Source of the DNA: Pseudomonadota bacterium
GTDB lineage: Bacteria; Pseudomonadota; Gammaproteobacteria; Steroidobacterales; Steroidobacteraceae
Reading direction: 5' to 3'
DNA length: 64,000 nucleotides
NCBI GenBank assembly: GCA_021805865.1
Contig: JAJZDX010000009.1
Location: 62,001 to 126,000 of the forward strand
The notes below the pieces were generated by a model. That model was not told the DNA's origin, searched no databases, and saw only the letters and a list, made by a program, of their open reading frames with translations. Numbering within the stretch: position 1 is the stretch's first letter; every line of letters starts with the position of its first letter. The translations under genes and the position numbers were made by a program. Below are positions 19,066 through 28,776 of the stretch, one piece after another.

Positions 19066-19779
19066 TCAGGAGCGGGCGCTGGGCAGCGTCGTGACGTTGG
19101 TGCGGGCCTTCGCCTCCTCGTGAAAGAAGCGGCGGACCAGCATCGCCTGTTCCAGCCTGCCCCGCCGCACGTAGGCCTGGTAGAGCAGGTCTTTCATCAC
19201 CTCGAGCAGGATGCCGGCCTCTTGGCTGTCGAGCAGCGGAATGCCGGGACGCGGATCCGAGGCGATTCCGAACAGGACGCTTCTGACTTTGTTGAAGACC
19301 TCCGGCGTCAGCGTCGCGAGCTCGCGCACCTCGTTGAGGGCGTCGAAGAACTTGAGTTTCCCCGCCTCGCCAAGATCGGCGAACGCCGCGCGCGCGGTCC
19401 GGCGGCACATGGAGGCAAAGGCGTTGCTGGCGCCGGCGCTGAAGCACTCGAGCGCTTCCTTGAACAGTATCGCCACCTCCTCGGGCAGGTGCGTGAAGTC
19501 AAAGCGCTCCCGCGCCCGCTCGATCTCGGTGAACTGCGCCGAGAGCTCGATCCTCGTCGGGCCATACGCACGAGCCGAGAAGCGCAGGAACACCGGCGCC
19601 TGGCAGGCGTCACAGCGAAACACCATGCCGAGCTGGGCCGGCCGGGCGGCCTGCAGCTCCTCGAAGCGCGGCACGGCGACGGCCGTGACATGGGCCAAAA
19701 CCTGGCAGTGCGGGCAGGTCAGTGCCAGAGACCTGCCCGGTTCCAGGATCAGACGGCTTTCCGGGTCGATGTAAGCCAT
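19066..19779 (-). CDS. DUF4145-like protein with N-terminal zinc ribbon
   Basis: This 237-residue protein (ATG at 19779) has two CxxC pairs in its first 70 residues (LTCPHCQ and FRCDACQ), consistent with a zinc ribbon. The following helical domain (LFKEALECFSAGASNAFASMCRRTARAAF) resembles the DUF4145 fold, which occurs alone or attached to various enzymes. An in-frame TTG at 19839 would add 20 residues that look less coding. It lies 32 bp upstream of the PilZ-like gene on the same strand, so the two may form an operon. Function unknown. Confidence 0.6.
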   Translation of the reverse strand: MAYIDPESRLILEPGRSLALTCPHCQVLAHVTAVAVPRFEELQAARPAQLGMVFRCDACQAPVFLRFSARAYGPTRIELSAQFTEIERARERFDFTHLPEEVAILFKEALECFSAGASNAFASMCRRTARAAFADLGEAGKLKFFDALNEVRELATLTPEVFNKVRSVLFGIASDPRPGIPLLDSQEAGILLEVMKDLLYQAYVRRGRLEQAMLVRRFFHEEAKARTNVTTLPSARS

Positions 19780-19876
19780 GGTGTGGCGATTGTTGCTGGT
19801 GTATGCCCACCCCGGACTGCCACTATAGCCGATTTTCAAGCCGCCCTCGCGCCTATCCGGCGCCGATCGGGGCCGC

Positions 19877-21550
<1,674 letters not shown>

Positions 21551-21865
21551 AATCCCATTGAGCCGGTAATGAGGCCGCGGCCCGTGCCGCGGTAAAGGGT
21601 ACGCGATGGATCGCGTGTCGAAAGGGGCGCCGCCGCCCCGATGAGGCCGGGATCTTCCGGAGGATGGGCTGGCGACCCCTTCGTCCATTATCGTCGAGTC
21701 GATGCCCATTGGGCCAGATGCGGTTCAAGCGGCCGCGGCGGCAGGCCCCGCGCGGCGCCCGAGCGCCGGTCGAGATTCTGCTCGCCGGCGGACGCTTCGG
21801 TACAATTGCCCCCTTAGTTCCGCCCGGTACAATCCGCGCCCCCACACGCCCATCGGAGGCCCCGC
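21551..21865. promoter_or_regulatory. ettA-glyA divergent region with glyA promoter candidate
   Basis: This 315-bp spacer contains two TACAAT hexamers at 21801-21806 and 21828-21833, each preceded by CGG. The second has a TTGCCC -35-like hexamer at 21806-21811 with a 16-bp spacer, a plausible sigma-70 promoter about 30 bp before the glyA start. The glyA ribosome site GGAGG is at 21855-21859. I see no clear promoter facing ettA. Confidence 0.4.
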
Positions 21866-23125
21866 ATGCTGTCAAACACCCAGGACATTCGAAGCTTCGA
21901 CCCCGAGCTGGCTCGGGCGATCGAGGGCGAGCGCCGCCGCCAGGAGGACCACATCGAGCTCATCGCCTCGGAGAATTACGCGAGTCCGCGCGTGCTCGAG
22001 GCGCAGGGCTCGGTGCTCACCAACAAATACGCGGAAGGCTACCCGGGCAAGCGCTACTACGGCGGCTGCGAGTTTGTCGATGTCGCCGAGCAGCTGGCCA
22101 TCGATCGGGCGAAGAAGCTCTTCGGCGCCGCCTACGCCAATGTGCAGCCGCACTCCGGCTCACAGGCCAATGCCGCCGCCTACTTCGCGCTGGTGCAGCC
22201 GGGCGATCCCATCCTCGGGATGAGCCTCGATCACGGGGGGCACCTCACCCATGGCGCGAGGGTCAATTTCTCAGGCAAATTCTTCCAGGCCGCGCAGTAC
22301 GGCATCCGCCCCGATACCGGTGAGATCGACTACGAGCAGGTCGAGCGCCTGGCGCAGGAGCACCGGCCGAAGATGATCATTGCGGGCTTCTCGGCCTACT
22401 CGCGCGTGGTCGACTGGGCGCGCTTCGCGCAGATCGCCAAGAGCGTCGGCGCGTATTTCGTGGTCGATATGGCGCACGTGGCCGGCCTGGTCGCGACGGG
22501 CATCTACCCGAGCCCCTTGGCGCATGCCGATGTCGTGACTACCACGACTCACAAGACGCTGCGCGGGCCGCGCGGCGGAATGATTCTCGCGCGCGAGAAC
22601 CCGGAGATTCACAAGAAGCTCAACTCGCTGGTCTTCCCCGGCACCCAGGGCGGGCCGCTGATGCACGTGATTGCGGCCAAGGCCGTCGCGCTGCTCGAGG
22701 CACTGCAGCCGCAATTCGCCGACTACCAGCGCCAGGTGCTCGCCAACGCGCGTGCCATGGCTGCGCGATTTGTTCGCCGCGGCTACGATGTCGTATCCGG
22801 CGGCACCGACAACCATCTGTTCCTGCTGAGCTTGATCGGCCGCGAGATCACGGGCAAGGAGGCCGATGCCGCCCTCGGACAGGCCAATATCACGGTCAAC
22901 AAGAACGCGGTGCCGAACGACCCGCGCCCGCCGGCGATCAGCTCCGGCCTGCGCATCGGCACTCCGGCGGCCACGACGCGCGGCTTCCAGCAGGCCGAGG
23001 TCGAGCGGGTCGCCGACCTCATCGCCGATGTGCTCGATGCCGGCGGCGCGCAGCAGGCGATCGCGCGCGCTCACTCGGAGGTGATCGAGCTCTGCCGCCG
23101 CTTCCCGGTGTACTCGGTCTCGTAG
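21866..23125 (+). CDS. glyA: Serine hydroxymethyltransferase
   Basis: GlyA interconverts serine and glycine using PLP and tetrahydrofolate, supplying one-carbon units. The 419 residues match the usual length. The PLP-binding lysine lies in [14 protein letters not shown] (about K230), and the family motifs [26 protein letters not shown] and [11 protein letters not shown] are intact. A GGAGG site 6 bp upstream supports the ATG. nrdR follows after 24 bp, as in many gammaproteobacteria. Confidence 0.98.
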   Translation: MLSNTQDIRSFDPELARAIEGERRRQEDHIELIASENYASPRVLEAQGSVLTNKYAEGYPGKRYYGGCEFVDVAEQLAIDRAKKLFGAAYANVQPHSGSQANAAAYFALVQPGDPILGMSLDHGGHLTHGARVNFSGKFFQAAQYGIRPDTGEIDYEQVERLAQEHRPKMIIAGFSAYSRVVDWARFAQIAKSVGAYFVVDMAHVAGLVATGIYPSPLAHADVVTTTTHKTLRGPRGGMILARENPEIHKKLNSLVFPGTQGGPLMHVIAAKAVALLEALQPQFADYQRQVLANARAMAARFVRRGYDVVSGGTDNHLFLLSLIGREITGKEADAALGQANITVNKNAVPNDPRPPAISSGLRIGTPAATTRGFQQAEVERVADLIADVLDAGGAQQAIARAHSEVIELCRRFPVYSVS

Positions 23126-23149
23126 AACGACCGGGGCCGCGGGCTGACC

Positions 23150-23728
23150 ATGAAGTGTCCGTTCTGCGGTCACCTCGAGACGAAGGTCACGGATTCCCGG
23201 CTGGCCGGGGAGGGCCGTCAGATCCGCCGCCGCCGGGAGTGCCTGGCATGCGGTGAGCGGTTTACGACCTTCGAGACCGCTGAGCTCGTGATGCCCGTGG
23301 TCGTCAAGGGTGACCGCAGCCGCGAGCCGTTCGATGAGGCGAAGCTGCGCGCCGGCATGGAAAAGGCGCTGGAGAAGCGCCCGGTGCCGCGCGAAGCGCT
23401 CGATGAGGCGGTGAGCCGCATCGTCCACCGTGCCCGCACGCTCGGGGAGCGGGAGATCTCCTCGAGCGGGATCGGCGAGCTGGTCATGGACGAGCTGCGC
23501 CGGCTCGATGAGGTGGCCTATGTCCGCTTCGCCTCCGTGTACCGGCATTTCGAGGATGTCGAGGCCTTCCGCGACGAGATCCGCAAGCTGCGCAACCGCC
23601 GTGACGGCCGGCCGCGCGCGCTTCGGGCGGCCGCCGGGCCCGCGACGGATCGCGGCCAGCTGCCGCTGCTGCCGGCCGAGCCACCGCCAGGCGGGCCGCC
23701 CGGGCACAAAGAGGGGGAAGATCCATGA
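23150..23728 (+). CDS. nrdR: NrdR, ribonucleotide reductase repressor
   Basis: NrdR is a zinc-ribbon/ATP-cone repressor that controls ribonucleotide reductase genes through NrdR boxes. The ribbon cysteines are C3, C6, C31 and C34, followed by [17 protein letters not shown] and an ATP-cone domain from about residue 47. At 192 residues it is longer than the usual 150-170: a Pro/Gly/Arg-rich C-terminal tail of about 40 residues is appended. It overlaps ribD by 4 bp (ATGA). Confidence 0.96.
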   Translation: MKCPFCGHLETKVTDSRLAGEGRQIRRRRECLACGERFTTFETAELVMPVVVKGDRSREPFDEAKLRAGMEKALEKRPVPREALDEAVSRIVHRARTLGEREISSSGIGELVMDELRRLDEVAYVRFASVYRHFEDVEAFRDEIRKLRNRRDGRPRALRAAAGPATDRGQLPLLPAEPPPGGPPGHKEGEDP

Positions 23729-24882
23729 CCTCCGGGCCGTTTACGGAGTTCGACCGCACCGCGATGGCGCGCGCGGTGGTGTTGGCCGGGAAAGGCCTTA
23801 CGACGACTCATCCCAACCCCCGGGTGGGATGTGTGATCGCGCGGGGCGAGCGGATCGTGGGCGAGGGCTGGCACGAGCGCGCTGGCGAGCCGCATGCGGA
23901 GATTCATGCGCTGCGCGCGGCCGGTCCGCAGGCGGCCGGGGCAACGGCGTATGTGACGCTCGAGCCGTGCAGCCATCATGGGCGAACCCCGCCGTGCGCG
24001 GATGCACTGGTCGCCGCGCACGTGGGGCGTGTCGTGTTTGCCGTCGCGGATCCGAATCCGAGGGTCAATGGGCGAGGTGCGCAGATCCTGCGCAACGCCG
24101 GAATTCAGGTCGCTTCGGGCCTGCTCGAGCGGGAGGCCGCAGAGCTCAATCCGGGGTTTCTCAAGCGCATGCGCACCGGCAGGCCCTGGGTCCGGCTGAA
24201 GCTCGCCATGAGCCTGGATGGCCGAACGGCGCTCGCCAACGGCGCCAGTCACTGGATCACCGGCGAGGCGGCCCGGGAGGACGTGCAGCACTGGAGGGCG
24301 CGCAGCTCGGCCATCCTGACCGGCATCGGTACGATGCTCTCGGACGACCCCCGGCTCGATGTGCGCCTGCCCGAGCCGCCTTCGGGCCCGCGACCCAAGC
24401 CTTTGCGCGTGGTGCTCGATTCGAGGCTGCGCACACCGCCGGATGCGCGGATTTTCTCAACCGGCGGCGCCGTGCTGATCCTGACGTCGGAGCCCGCGGC
24501 CGGTCGCGATGGCGATGTCGACCTCAAGCGCAGGCGCCTCATGGAGCATGCGGCGGTCGAGGCGATGGGGGCGGATGGGAGCGGCAGGCCGCGGCTGCCC
24601 GATGTGCTGGATCGGCTCGGCCGGCAGGAGGTCAACGAGCTGTGGGTCGAGGCGGGAGCGACGCTCGCCGGCGCGTTTCTGCAGCAATCCCTGGCCGATG
24701 AGCTGCTGTTGTACGTCGCGCCGAAGCTGCTCGGCCCGCAGGCGCGGCCGCTGCTCGACTGGGAGGAAATCCGCGACCTGCGCCAGGCGCCGGGGTTTGT
24801 TCTCCTGGAGGTCGGCCGGATCGGTGCGGACCTGCGGCTGAGGCTGCGGCCGGATCACGATGAGGGCGGCACGGCTCTATAG
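23725..24882 (+). CDS. ribD: RibD, bifunctional pyrimidine deaminase/reductase
   Basis: RibD carries out the deamination and side-chain reduction steps of riboflavin synthesis. The N-terminal deaminase domain (about 1-150) holds the zinc motifs HAEIHAL and [11 protein letters not shown]. The C-terminal reductase domain (about 155-370) holds the [23 protein letters not shown] segment. The 385 residues are a normal size. It overlaps nrdR and lies 41 bp before ribE. Confidence 0.97.
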   Translation: MTSGPFTEFDRTAMARAVVLAGKGLTTTHPNPRVGCVIARGERIVGEGWHERAGEPHAEIHALRAAGPQAAGATAYVTLEPCSHHGRTPPCADALVAAHVGRVVFAVADPNPRVNGRGAQILRNAGIQVASGLLEREAAELNPGFLKRMRTGRPWVRLKLAMSLDGRTALANGASHWITGEAAREDVQHWRARSSAILTGIGTMLSDDPRLDVRLPEPPSGPRPKPLRVVLDSRLRTPPDARIFSTGGAVLILTSEPAAGRDGDVDLKRRRLMEHAAVEAMGADGSGRPRLPDVLDRLGRQEVNELWVEAGATLAGAFLQQSLADELLLYVAPKLLGPQARPLLDWEEIRDLRQAPGFVLLEVGRIGADLRLRLRPDHDEGGTAL

Positions 24883-24923
24883 TGTGCGGCCCGCGACCGG
24901 GGTGGGCCGGAGAGGTATTGGAT

Positions 24924-25529
24924 ATGTTCACGGGTATCGTTCAAGATGTCGGTCGGCTGACGGCAAGCGAGGCGCGCGGTGGGGATGTGCGCATGGTGTT
25001 CGCCTTCGACCGGCTCGACCCGGCCGGGATGCGCATCGGCGACAGCATCTGCGTGCAGGGCTGTTGCCTGACCGTGGTGCAGTTCCAGGAGCGCGCGTTT
25101 GTGGCGGATGTGTCGCGCGAGACGCTCTCGCTCACCACGCTCGGTGCGCTCGGGCCCGGCTCGCGAGTGAATCTCGAGCCCTCGCTCAGAGTGGGCGACC
25201 CGCTGGGCGGGCATCTGGTCTCGGGCCACGTCGATGGCGTGGGTCAGGTCGTTGGGATTCGCGAGGATGCCCGCTCGAGCCGCATCGAGATGACCGTTCC
25301 GGTGCCGCTCGCGCGCTACATCGCCCGCAAGGGCTCCGTGGCGGTCGATGGGGTCAGCCTGACCGTCAATGAGGTGCGCGATGACCTCTTCGGCGTCAAT
25401 CTGATCCCGCACACGCAGCAGGTGACGACGCTCGGTGTGCTCGCCGTGGGCACTCGCGTCAACATCGAGGTCGATCAGATGGCGCGGTACGCAGAACGGA
25501 TTCTAGGCAATTCCGTATCGGTCCGCTAA
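24924..25529 (+). CDS. ribE: Riboflavin synthase alpha chain
   Basis: This enzyme dismutates two 6,7-dimethyl-8-ribityllumazines to riboflavin and the pyrimidine precursor. The 201-residue protein starts with the diagnostic MFTGIVQDVG and contains the two lumazine-binding repeats (each ending in a GHLVSGHVDGVG or DGVSLTVNEV type motif). The start ATG at 24924 gives this family N-terminus. The gene is complete and is the last host gene before the inserted island; ribBA, its usual next neighbour, resumes 14 kb downstream. Confidence 0.97.
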   Translation: MFTGIVQDVGRLTASEARGGDVRMVFAFDRLDPAGMRIGDSICVQGCCLTVVQFQERAFVADVSRETLSLTTLGALGPGSRVNLEPSLRVGDPLGGHLVSGHVDGVGQVVGIREDARSSRIEMTVPVPLARYIARKGSVAVDGVSLTVNEVRDDLFGVNLIPHTQQVTTLGVLAVGTRVNIEVDQMARYAERILGNSVSVR

Positions 25530-25672
25530 TCTGCTGAAAACCCTTGATTTTCTACCGTAAGCATTACTTCCCGTTCCGAGCCGTTCCGCTGGATTCTAGC
25601 ACATCTTGACGGTATCTTTGACGGTATTCCTGGTCTACCTATGACCGATACCGTCATTTTGAGGATTCCGGC
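25530..25672. other. Left island junction with integrase arm-like boxes
   Basis: Between ribE and the integrase lie two direct boxes GACGGTAT at 25608-25615 and 25620-25627 (12 bp apart) and an inverted copy ATACCGTC at 25648-25655. A matching pair, also 12 bp apart, occurs at the right end of the island (39449-39468). These look like arm-type integrase or Xis sites and mark the left attachment region. GGATTCTAG also occurs twice, at 25498-25506 (inside ribE) and 25591-25599. I could not define an identical core on both sides, so the exact crossover is unassigned. Confidence 0.5.
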
Positions 25673-26851
25673 ATGCTAAGCGATAGCAAGGTGCGACAGG
25701 CCAAGCCCAAAGACGGCCCCTACAAGCTTGCTGATGGGGGGGGGCTTTATGTCTACGTCAGTCCCACGGGGGCGAAAAGCTGGCGCTATGACTATCGGTT
25801 CCATGGGCGCCGCAAAACCGTCACCTTTGGTTTGTATCCCGAACTTTCCCTGGCCATGGCCCGTGAGCGCCATCATGAGGCGCGCCGGTTGGTGGCCTCT
25901 GGATTCGACCCAGCGAGCAAAAAACAGCAGGACCGCCGCCAGGCCATCAAGGGCGCCGCGAATACCGTTCGGGCGATCGGGGAAGACTGGTACGCCGAAC
26001 TCTCGCCGCACAAGAGCGAGACATGGCGGCAGAACGTGCGCCGCTGGCTCGATCAGCGGATCTATCCGACCATCGGGGAGCGGCCGGCATCCGATGTCAC
26101 CTCGGCCGACGTGCTCGCGCTCGTGAAGGACATGGCGAGGAACCATCCGAAGTCCGCCGAGACCGTGCGGCAGATGCTCTCGCGGATTTTCGTCTATGGC
26201 GTGCGCAATCAGCGTTGCGCGGGCGACCCCGCACATGCGGTGCGAGGCGCCGTCATCGTTCCCCCGGTCGCTTCGTATCAGCCCATCCGGGTCGGTGAAA
26301 TCCACGGCTTCCTGGAGAGTTTGCGCGCCTATCAGGGGCGCCGCCCGACCATCCTTGTCGCCGAACTCCTGCTGCTTACCTGCGTGCGCAAAACTGAGCT
26401 CACCGAGGCCCAGGTAAGCGAGATCGATTTAGAAGCCAAGCTGTGGCGTATTCCGGGCGCCCGCATGAAGAACGGCCTGGATCATGTCGTGCCGCTCTCT
26501 CGCCAGGCGCTCGAACTATTCCGCGAGGCTGTCTCGCTTAACTGCGGCTCCCGCTTCCTATTCCCGAGCTTTTCCCGGCTCGATAAACCGATGTCCAGGA
26601 GCACGTTGAATGTGATGTGGAAACGCTGCGCCCTGGCCACCCCGCCGCATGCGTTGCGCGCGACGTTCTCGACTGCGGCGAACGAGTCCGGGCGCTTCCG
26701 GCCCGACGTGATCGAGAAGACGTTGGCTCATGTCGAGCGCAATCGGGTCCGGCGCGCCTACAACGCGGCCGCGTATTTCGAGGAGCGACGCGAACTGCTC
26801 CAATGGTGGGGCGACCTTGTAAACTCCAGGCGAACTGAGGATGCGGCATAA
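25673..26851 (+). CDS. int: P4-type tyrosine integrase
   Basis: This 392-residue site-specific recombinase has the DUF4102 N-terminal arm-binding domain (LADGGGLYVYVSPTGAKSWRYDYRFHGRRKTVTFGLYP), a SAM-like core-binding domain and a C-terminal catalytic domain. The expected catalytic residues are present: Arg in TCVRKTE, Lys in RMKNG, HALR, LAHVE and Tyr in RRAYN. P4-type integrases usually insert into tRNA genes, but none is adjacent here. GAGG at 25661 precedes the ATG. The stop codon lies inside the first unit of the 63-bp repeat array. Confidence 0.93.
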   Translation: MLSDSKVRQAKPKDGPYKLADGGGLYVYVSPTGAKSWRYDYRFHGRRKTVTFGLYPELSLAMARERHHEARRLVASGFDPASKKQQDRRQAIKGAANTVRAIGEDWYAELSPHKSETWRQNVRRWLDQRIYPTIGERPASDVTSADVLALVKDMARNHPKSAETVRQMLSRIFVYGVRNQRCAGDPAHAVRGAVIVPPVASYQPIRVGEIHGFLESLRAYQGRRPTILVAELLLLTCVRKTELTEAQVSEIDLEAKLWRIPGARMKNGLDHVVPLSRQALELFREAVSLNCGSRFLFPSFSRLDKPMSRSTLNVMWKRCALATPPHALRATFSTAANESGRFRPDVIEKTLAHVERNRVRRAYNAAAYFEERRELLQWWGDLVNSRRTEDAA

Positions 26852-27031
26852 AGTTTGAATTGCAATTCAAAATATAGAAACTGTGCATTGTGGCCAAGAT
26901 GCGAGGCGGCATAAAGTTTGATGCCGGCATCTAAATGTAGAAACTGTGCATTGTGGCCAAGATGCGAGGCGGCATAAAGTTTGATTCCGGAATCTAAATA
27001 TAGAAACTGTGCATTATGGCCAAGATGCGAG
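26843..27031 (+). repeat. Three tandem 63-bp units, each with a different perfect palindrome
   Basis: Units begin at 26843, 26906 and 26969, each with GCGGCATAAAGTTTGA and ending with a shared block around GTGCATTGTGGCCAAGATGC. Between these blocks lies a perfect 12-bp palindrome that differs per unit: GAATTGCAATTC, GATGCCGGCATC and GATTCCGGAATC. Both arms change together, so dyad symmetry rather than sequence is kept. The 63-bp period equals six helical turns. The integrase stop codon sits in unit 1. The array could be a protein-binding site or structured RNA; no spacers of CRISPR type are present. Confidence 0.9.
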
Positions 27032-27128
27032 GTGATGCCGATGCGCGCCGCGCCGTAAGGGTTGCCGGCCTCACTCGATTGGGGACTACATCGCCGGATG
27101 CTCTGATGAACGTTCAGCGGCGTGACTC

Positions 27129-27226
27129 TGTTATCCGGATAATTCCCATGCGATTCTGAAAGTATAGACTTAACCCAAGCAGCGTAGGGCTATTGTGTTC
27201 ACAATTCCCGTGCGACTCTGTAATTG
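27129..27226 (+). repeat. Palindromic repeat family B, copies B1 and B2
   Basis: B1 has the palindrome TTATCCGGATAA at 27131-27142. B2 has ATTGTG-TT-CACAAT at 27192-27205. Each is followed directly by a conserved box beginning TTCCC(A/G)TGCGA. Palindrome centres are 62 bp apart. B2 encodes the C-terminal tail of the ParB-like open frame that ends at 27170. Three more copies lie at 27880-28060. Confidence 0.85.
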
Positions 27227-28033
27227 ATGGGAAGCTAAAGATTCAGAGCGATTGGCTGAGATCCCGGAATGCACGCGGACAATGCATGCAAAGAGCTTTT
27301 CGCAATGTTGGTACTGCGTCCGTAGTGGTTCACTACTCCAATCCATTTCACGCAGGAACTTATCTGCCAGCTCGAGTGGATTCTCCGATTTGGACTCCGA
27401 AATCAGATCATTCAGCATCATTTCGGCACGCGCGAGAAACCGCTTGACGTATGGCGTCCCGGGCACGTAGGCGTCTCCGCTGGTTTGCCGATGCTCTCGA
27501 AGCGCCTTTGAGCTGCGGCTCTGTTGGAGCCGGGTTCCGAGAACCTTCTTGCGCTCGTTTTTGTCCTGAAGCTGCACGATCTGCTTTTGCGCATGCGGCT
27601 TCAAATCCACGATGCGCGCGCCCTCATTCACCGTGACCCTGCCGTCCTCAACCGCCTTGAAGACTTCGGGGATGCCCTGCTTTTTGACCTTGATTGCGCG
27701 CTGCACTGTGTTCTCGCCTATACCGAGTTTCTTTGCGATGATTTCTGCTGTACCGCCCGTCTCAACCTTAGAACCATGTGGTTCTAAGGTTGGCCGAGTT
27801 CCAGCAAGCGCGACTTGCCGAGCCTTCGCCCGCTTGCTCTCCACCTCCGCCAAGGCTAGGCACACATGCAAATTTCCCAGCGGGGCTATTATTCGAATAA
27901 TTCCCATGCGATTCTGAAAGTATAGCCTGGACAGAATGAAGCCCCGTTGGGCTATTGTTCGAACAATTCCCATGCGATTCTGTAAGCGTGGACTGAACCG
28001 GATGAAGTCCCGCCGGGGATATTGTTTTAACAA
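27170..28033 (-). CDS. ParB-like HTH protein, N-terminal ParB domain missing, tails encoded by repeats
   Basis: The 287-codon frame contains a recognisable KorB/ParB-type HTH region: AEIIAKKLGIGENTVQRAIKVKKQG followed by EVFKAVEDGRVTVNEGARIVDL, then a helical C-terminal part. The N-terminal ParB/Srx domain expected in such proteins is absent. Instead about 50 N-terminal residues (QNRMGIVRTIAQRG, QNRMGIIRIIAPLG) are translations of repeat family B, and the last 15 or so residues come from another copy. The start is unclear; internal ATGs such as 27907 are possible and no ribosome site is obvious. It may be a truncated gene or one that uses flanking repeats as operators. Confidence 0.55.
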   Translation of the reverse strand: MLKQYPRRDFIRFSPRLQNRMGIVRTIAQRGFILSRLYFQNRMGIIRIIAPLGNLHVCLALAEVESKRAKARQVALAGTRPTLEPHGSKVETGGTAEIIAKKLGIGENTVQRAIKVKKQGIPEVFKAVEDGRVTVNEGARIVDLKPHAQKQIVQLQDKNERKKVLGTRLQQSRSSKALREHRQTSGDAYVPGTPYVKRFLARAEMMLNDLISESKSENPLELADKFLREMDWSSEPLRTQYQHCEKLFACIVRVHSGISANRSESLASHQLQSRTGIVNTIALRCLG

Positions 28034-28060
28034 TTCCCATGTAATCCTGAGAGCATACCC
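27880..28060 (+). repeat. Palindromic repeat family B, copies B3-B5
   Basis: Three units carry ATTATTCGAATAAT (27888-27901), ATTGTTCGAACAAT (27954-27967) and ATTGTT-TT-AACAAT (28021-28034), with centres 66-67 bp apart. Each is preceded by a CCC-GGG mini-hairpin (for example AGCCCCGTTGGGCT) and followed by TTCCCATG plus a semi-conserved box. The 25-nt box after B3 is identical to that after B1, 760 bp away. A degenerate sixth box (CCTGCGAGCATACCCT) lies at about 28099-28114 without a palindrome. The copies flank the ParB-like frame on both sides. Confidence 0.85.
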
Positions 28061-28217
28061 TGAGCCAGCCTGGTGGACCCAGGTGGCATGAATCTATCCT
28101 GCGAGCATACCCTCGGCAGCTGAAGCAGCGGCTTCAGGCGGGACGTTTTTTTGAGCTTTAGATTCCTTCTGACATTTCGCTGAACCATACGTAATCGCTT
28201 CATCGATGACGATCTGA
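28061..28217. other. Leader region before the twin terminators
   Basis: No supported gene lies here. A short minus-strand frame covering 28027-28290 has no family signature and runs through terminators, so I do not annotate it. Rightward transcription from this region would run into two strong terminators, so it could produce a short untranslated RNA. Confidence 0.3.
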
Positions 28218-28241
28218 CCCCGCATCTGCGGGGTTTTTTTT
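28218..28241 (+). terminator. Intrinsic terminator 1 upstream of alpA-like gene
   Basis: A perfect stem CCCCGC / GCGGGG with a 4-base ATCT loop is followed by eight T residues. It is orientated rightward and lies about 75 bp before the AlpA-like start. Confidence 0.85.
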
Positions 28242-28280
28242 GGCCTGAAAATCTTCCGCGCGCCCTCGGCGCACCCATCG

Positions 28281-28304
28281 GCCCGCACACGCGGGCTTTT
28301 TTTT
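28281..28304 (+). terminator. Intrinsic terminator 2, abutting the alpA-like ribosome site
   Basis: A perfect stem GCCCGC / GCGGGC with loop ACAC is followed by eight T residues. The T tract ends at 28304 and the ribosome site GGAG begins at 28305, only 12 bp before the ATG. Expression of the downstream gene by readthrough therefore needs antitermination; a promoter between the hairpins and the gene has almost no room. Confidence 0.85.
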
Positions 28305-28316
28305 GGAGACCCGAAA

Positions 28317-28577
28317 ATGGTTTCGCCAGTCGCTAACTTCGATTCCGCAAAGATTGCCTGGGACGCCCCGTTGTTGAACCGTGCTCAAGTTTTGAGAGCG
28401 TATGGCGGCAGGTCCGTTTCCTGGTTGTACGCCGAGATGACGGCCGGACGGATACCACGCCCCGTTCGGATTGGGCGTGCTGGTGTCGCGTGGCCAACGG
28501 ACCAAATCAGGGCGGACATTCAAAAGAAACTGGCCGCCGGGCCGGTGACTTATCCGCCCAGGGCAACGGCGGCCTGA
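28317..28577 (+). CDS. AlpA/excisionase-like HTH regulator
   Basis: The 86-residue protein matches the MerR-like HTH of AlpA-type phage regulators: LLNRAQVLRAYGGRSVSWLYAEMTAGRIPRPVRIGRAGVAWPTDQI. In P4-like elements AlpA controls integrase/excision and early functions. GGAG at 28305-28308 supports the ATG. It follows directly on a terminator, so readthrough control is likely. Confidence 0.8.
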   Translation: MVSPVANFDSAKIAWDAPLLNRAQVLRAYGGRSVSWLYAEMTAGRIPRPVRIGRAGVAWPTDQIRADIQKKLAAGPVTYPPRATAA

Positions 28578-28629
28578 AACAAAAATGCCCGGCAGGCTGG
28601 CAGGCCGCACCGGGCAATGAGGATTCAAC

Positions 28630-28776
28630 GTGCGAATTCTACGACATCGCTACGTCCATGTGAAGCGGAAACAAAGGTGCGGTACGTGCTCGCGACCGGC
28701 GCATTGGCCGGTTTGCCCGGCACGTTTGTCTGCGTTTCCGGCGCTCATGCGGCTGCTGGCTGGAGGCGCGCGATGA
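28630..28776 (+). CDS. Small Cys-rich protein (48 residues), tentative
   Basis: A GTG-started frame at 28630, with GAGG 8 bp upstream, ends in an ATGA overlap with the primase gene at 28773. The product has CGTCSRPAHWPVC, which could bind zinc. The upstream spacer holds a 7-bp inverted repeat TGCCCGG (28586-28592) and CCGGGCA (28610-28616). The ATGA junction, used throughout this island, is the best support. It resembles no family I know. Confidence 0.4.
   Translation: MRILRHRYVHVKRKQRCGTCSRPAHWPVCPARLSAFPALMRLLAGGAR

Noticed and set aside
23700..25000. FMN riboswitch for the riboflavin genes
   Set aside because: The rib genes overlap or are closely spaced and I see no RFN-element boxes before ribD, ribE or ribBA.
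25530..25672. tRNA gene as attachment site for the P4-type integrase
   Set aside because: No cloverleaf-like sequence or T-loop GGTTCRA is present at either island end.
26843..28060. CRISPR array
   Set aside because: Repeats are 62-67 bp apart with conserved flanks and variable palindromes rather than identical repeats with unique spacers, and no cas genes are present.
27129..28060. Integron attC sites or a type III toxin-antitoxin repeat RNA
   Set aside because: No GTTRRRY/RYYYAAC core pairs and no integron integrase are seen; the adjacent protein is a ParB-like HTH protein, not a ToxN-type nuclease, and repeats occur on both sides of it.
28027..28290. 87-codon minus-strand frame beginning MCGPMGAPRARGRF
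   Set aside because: It is made of terminator stems and repeat family B sequence, with no family resemblance or ribosome site.
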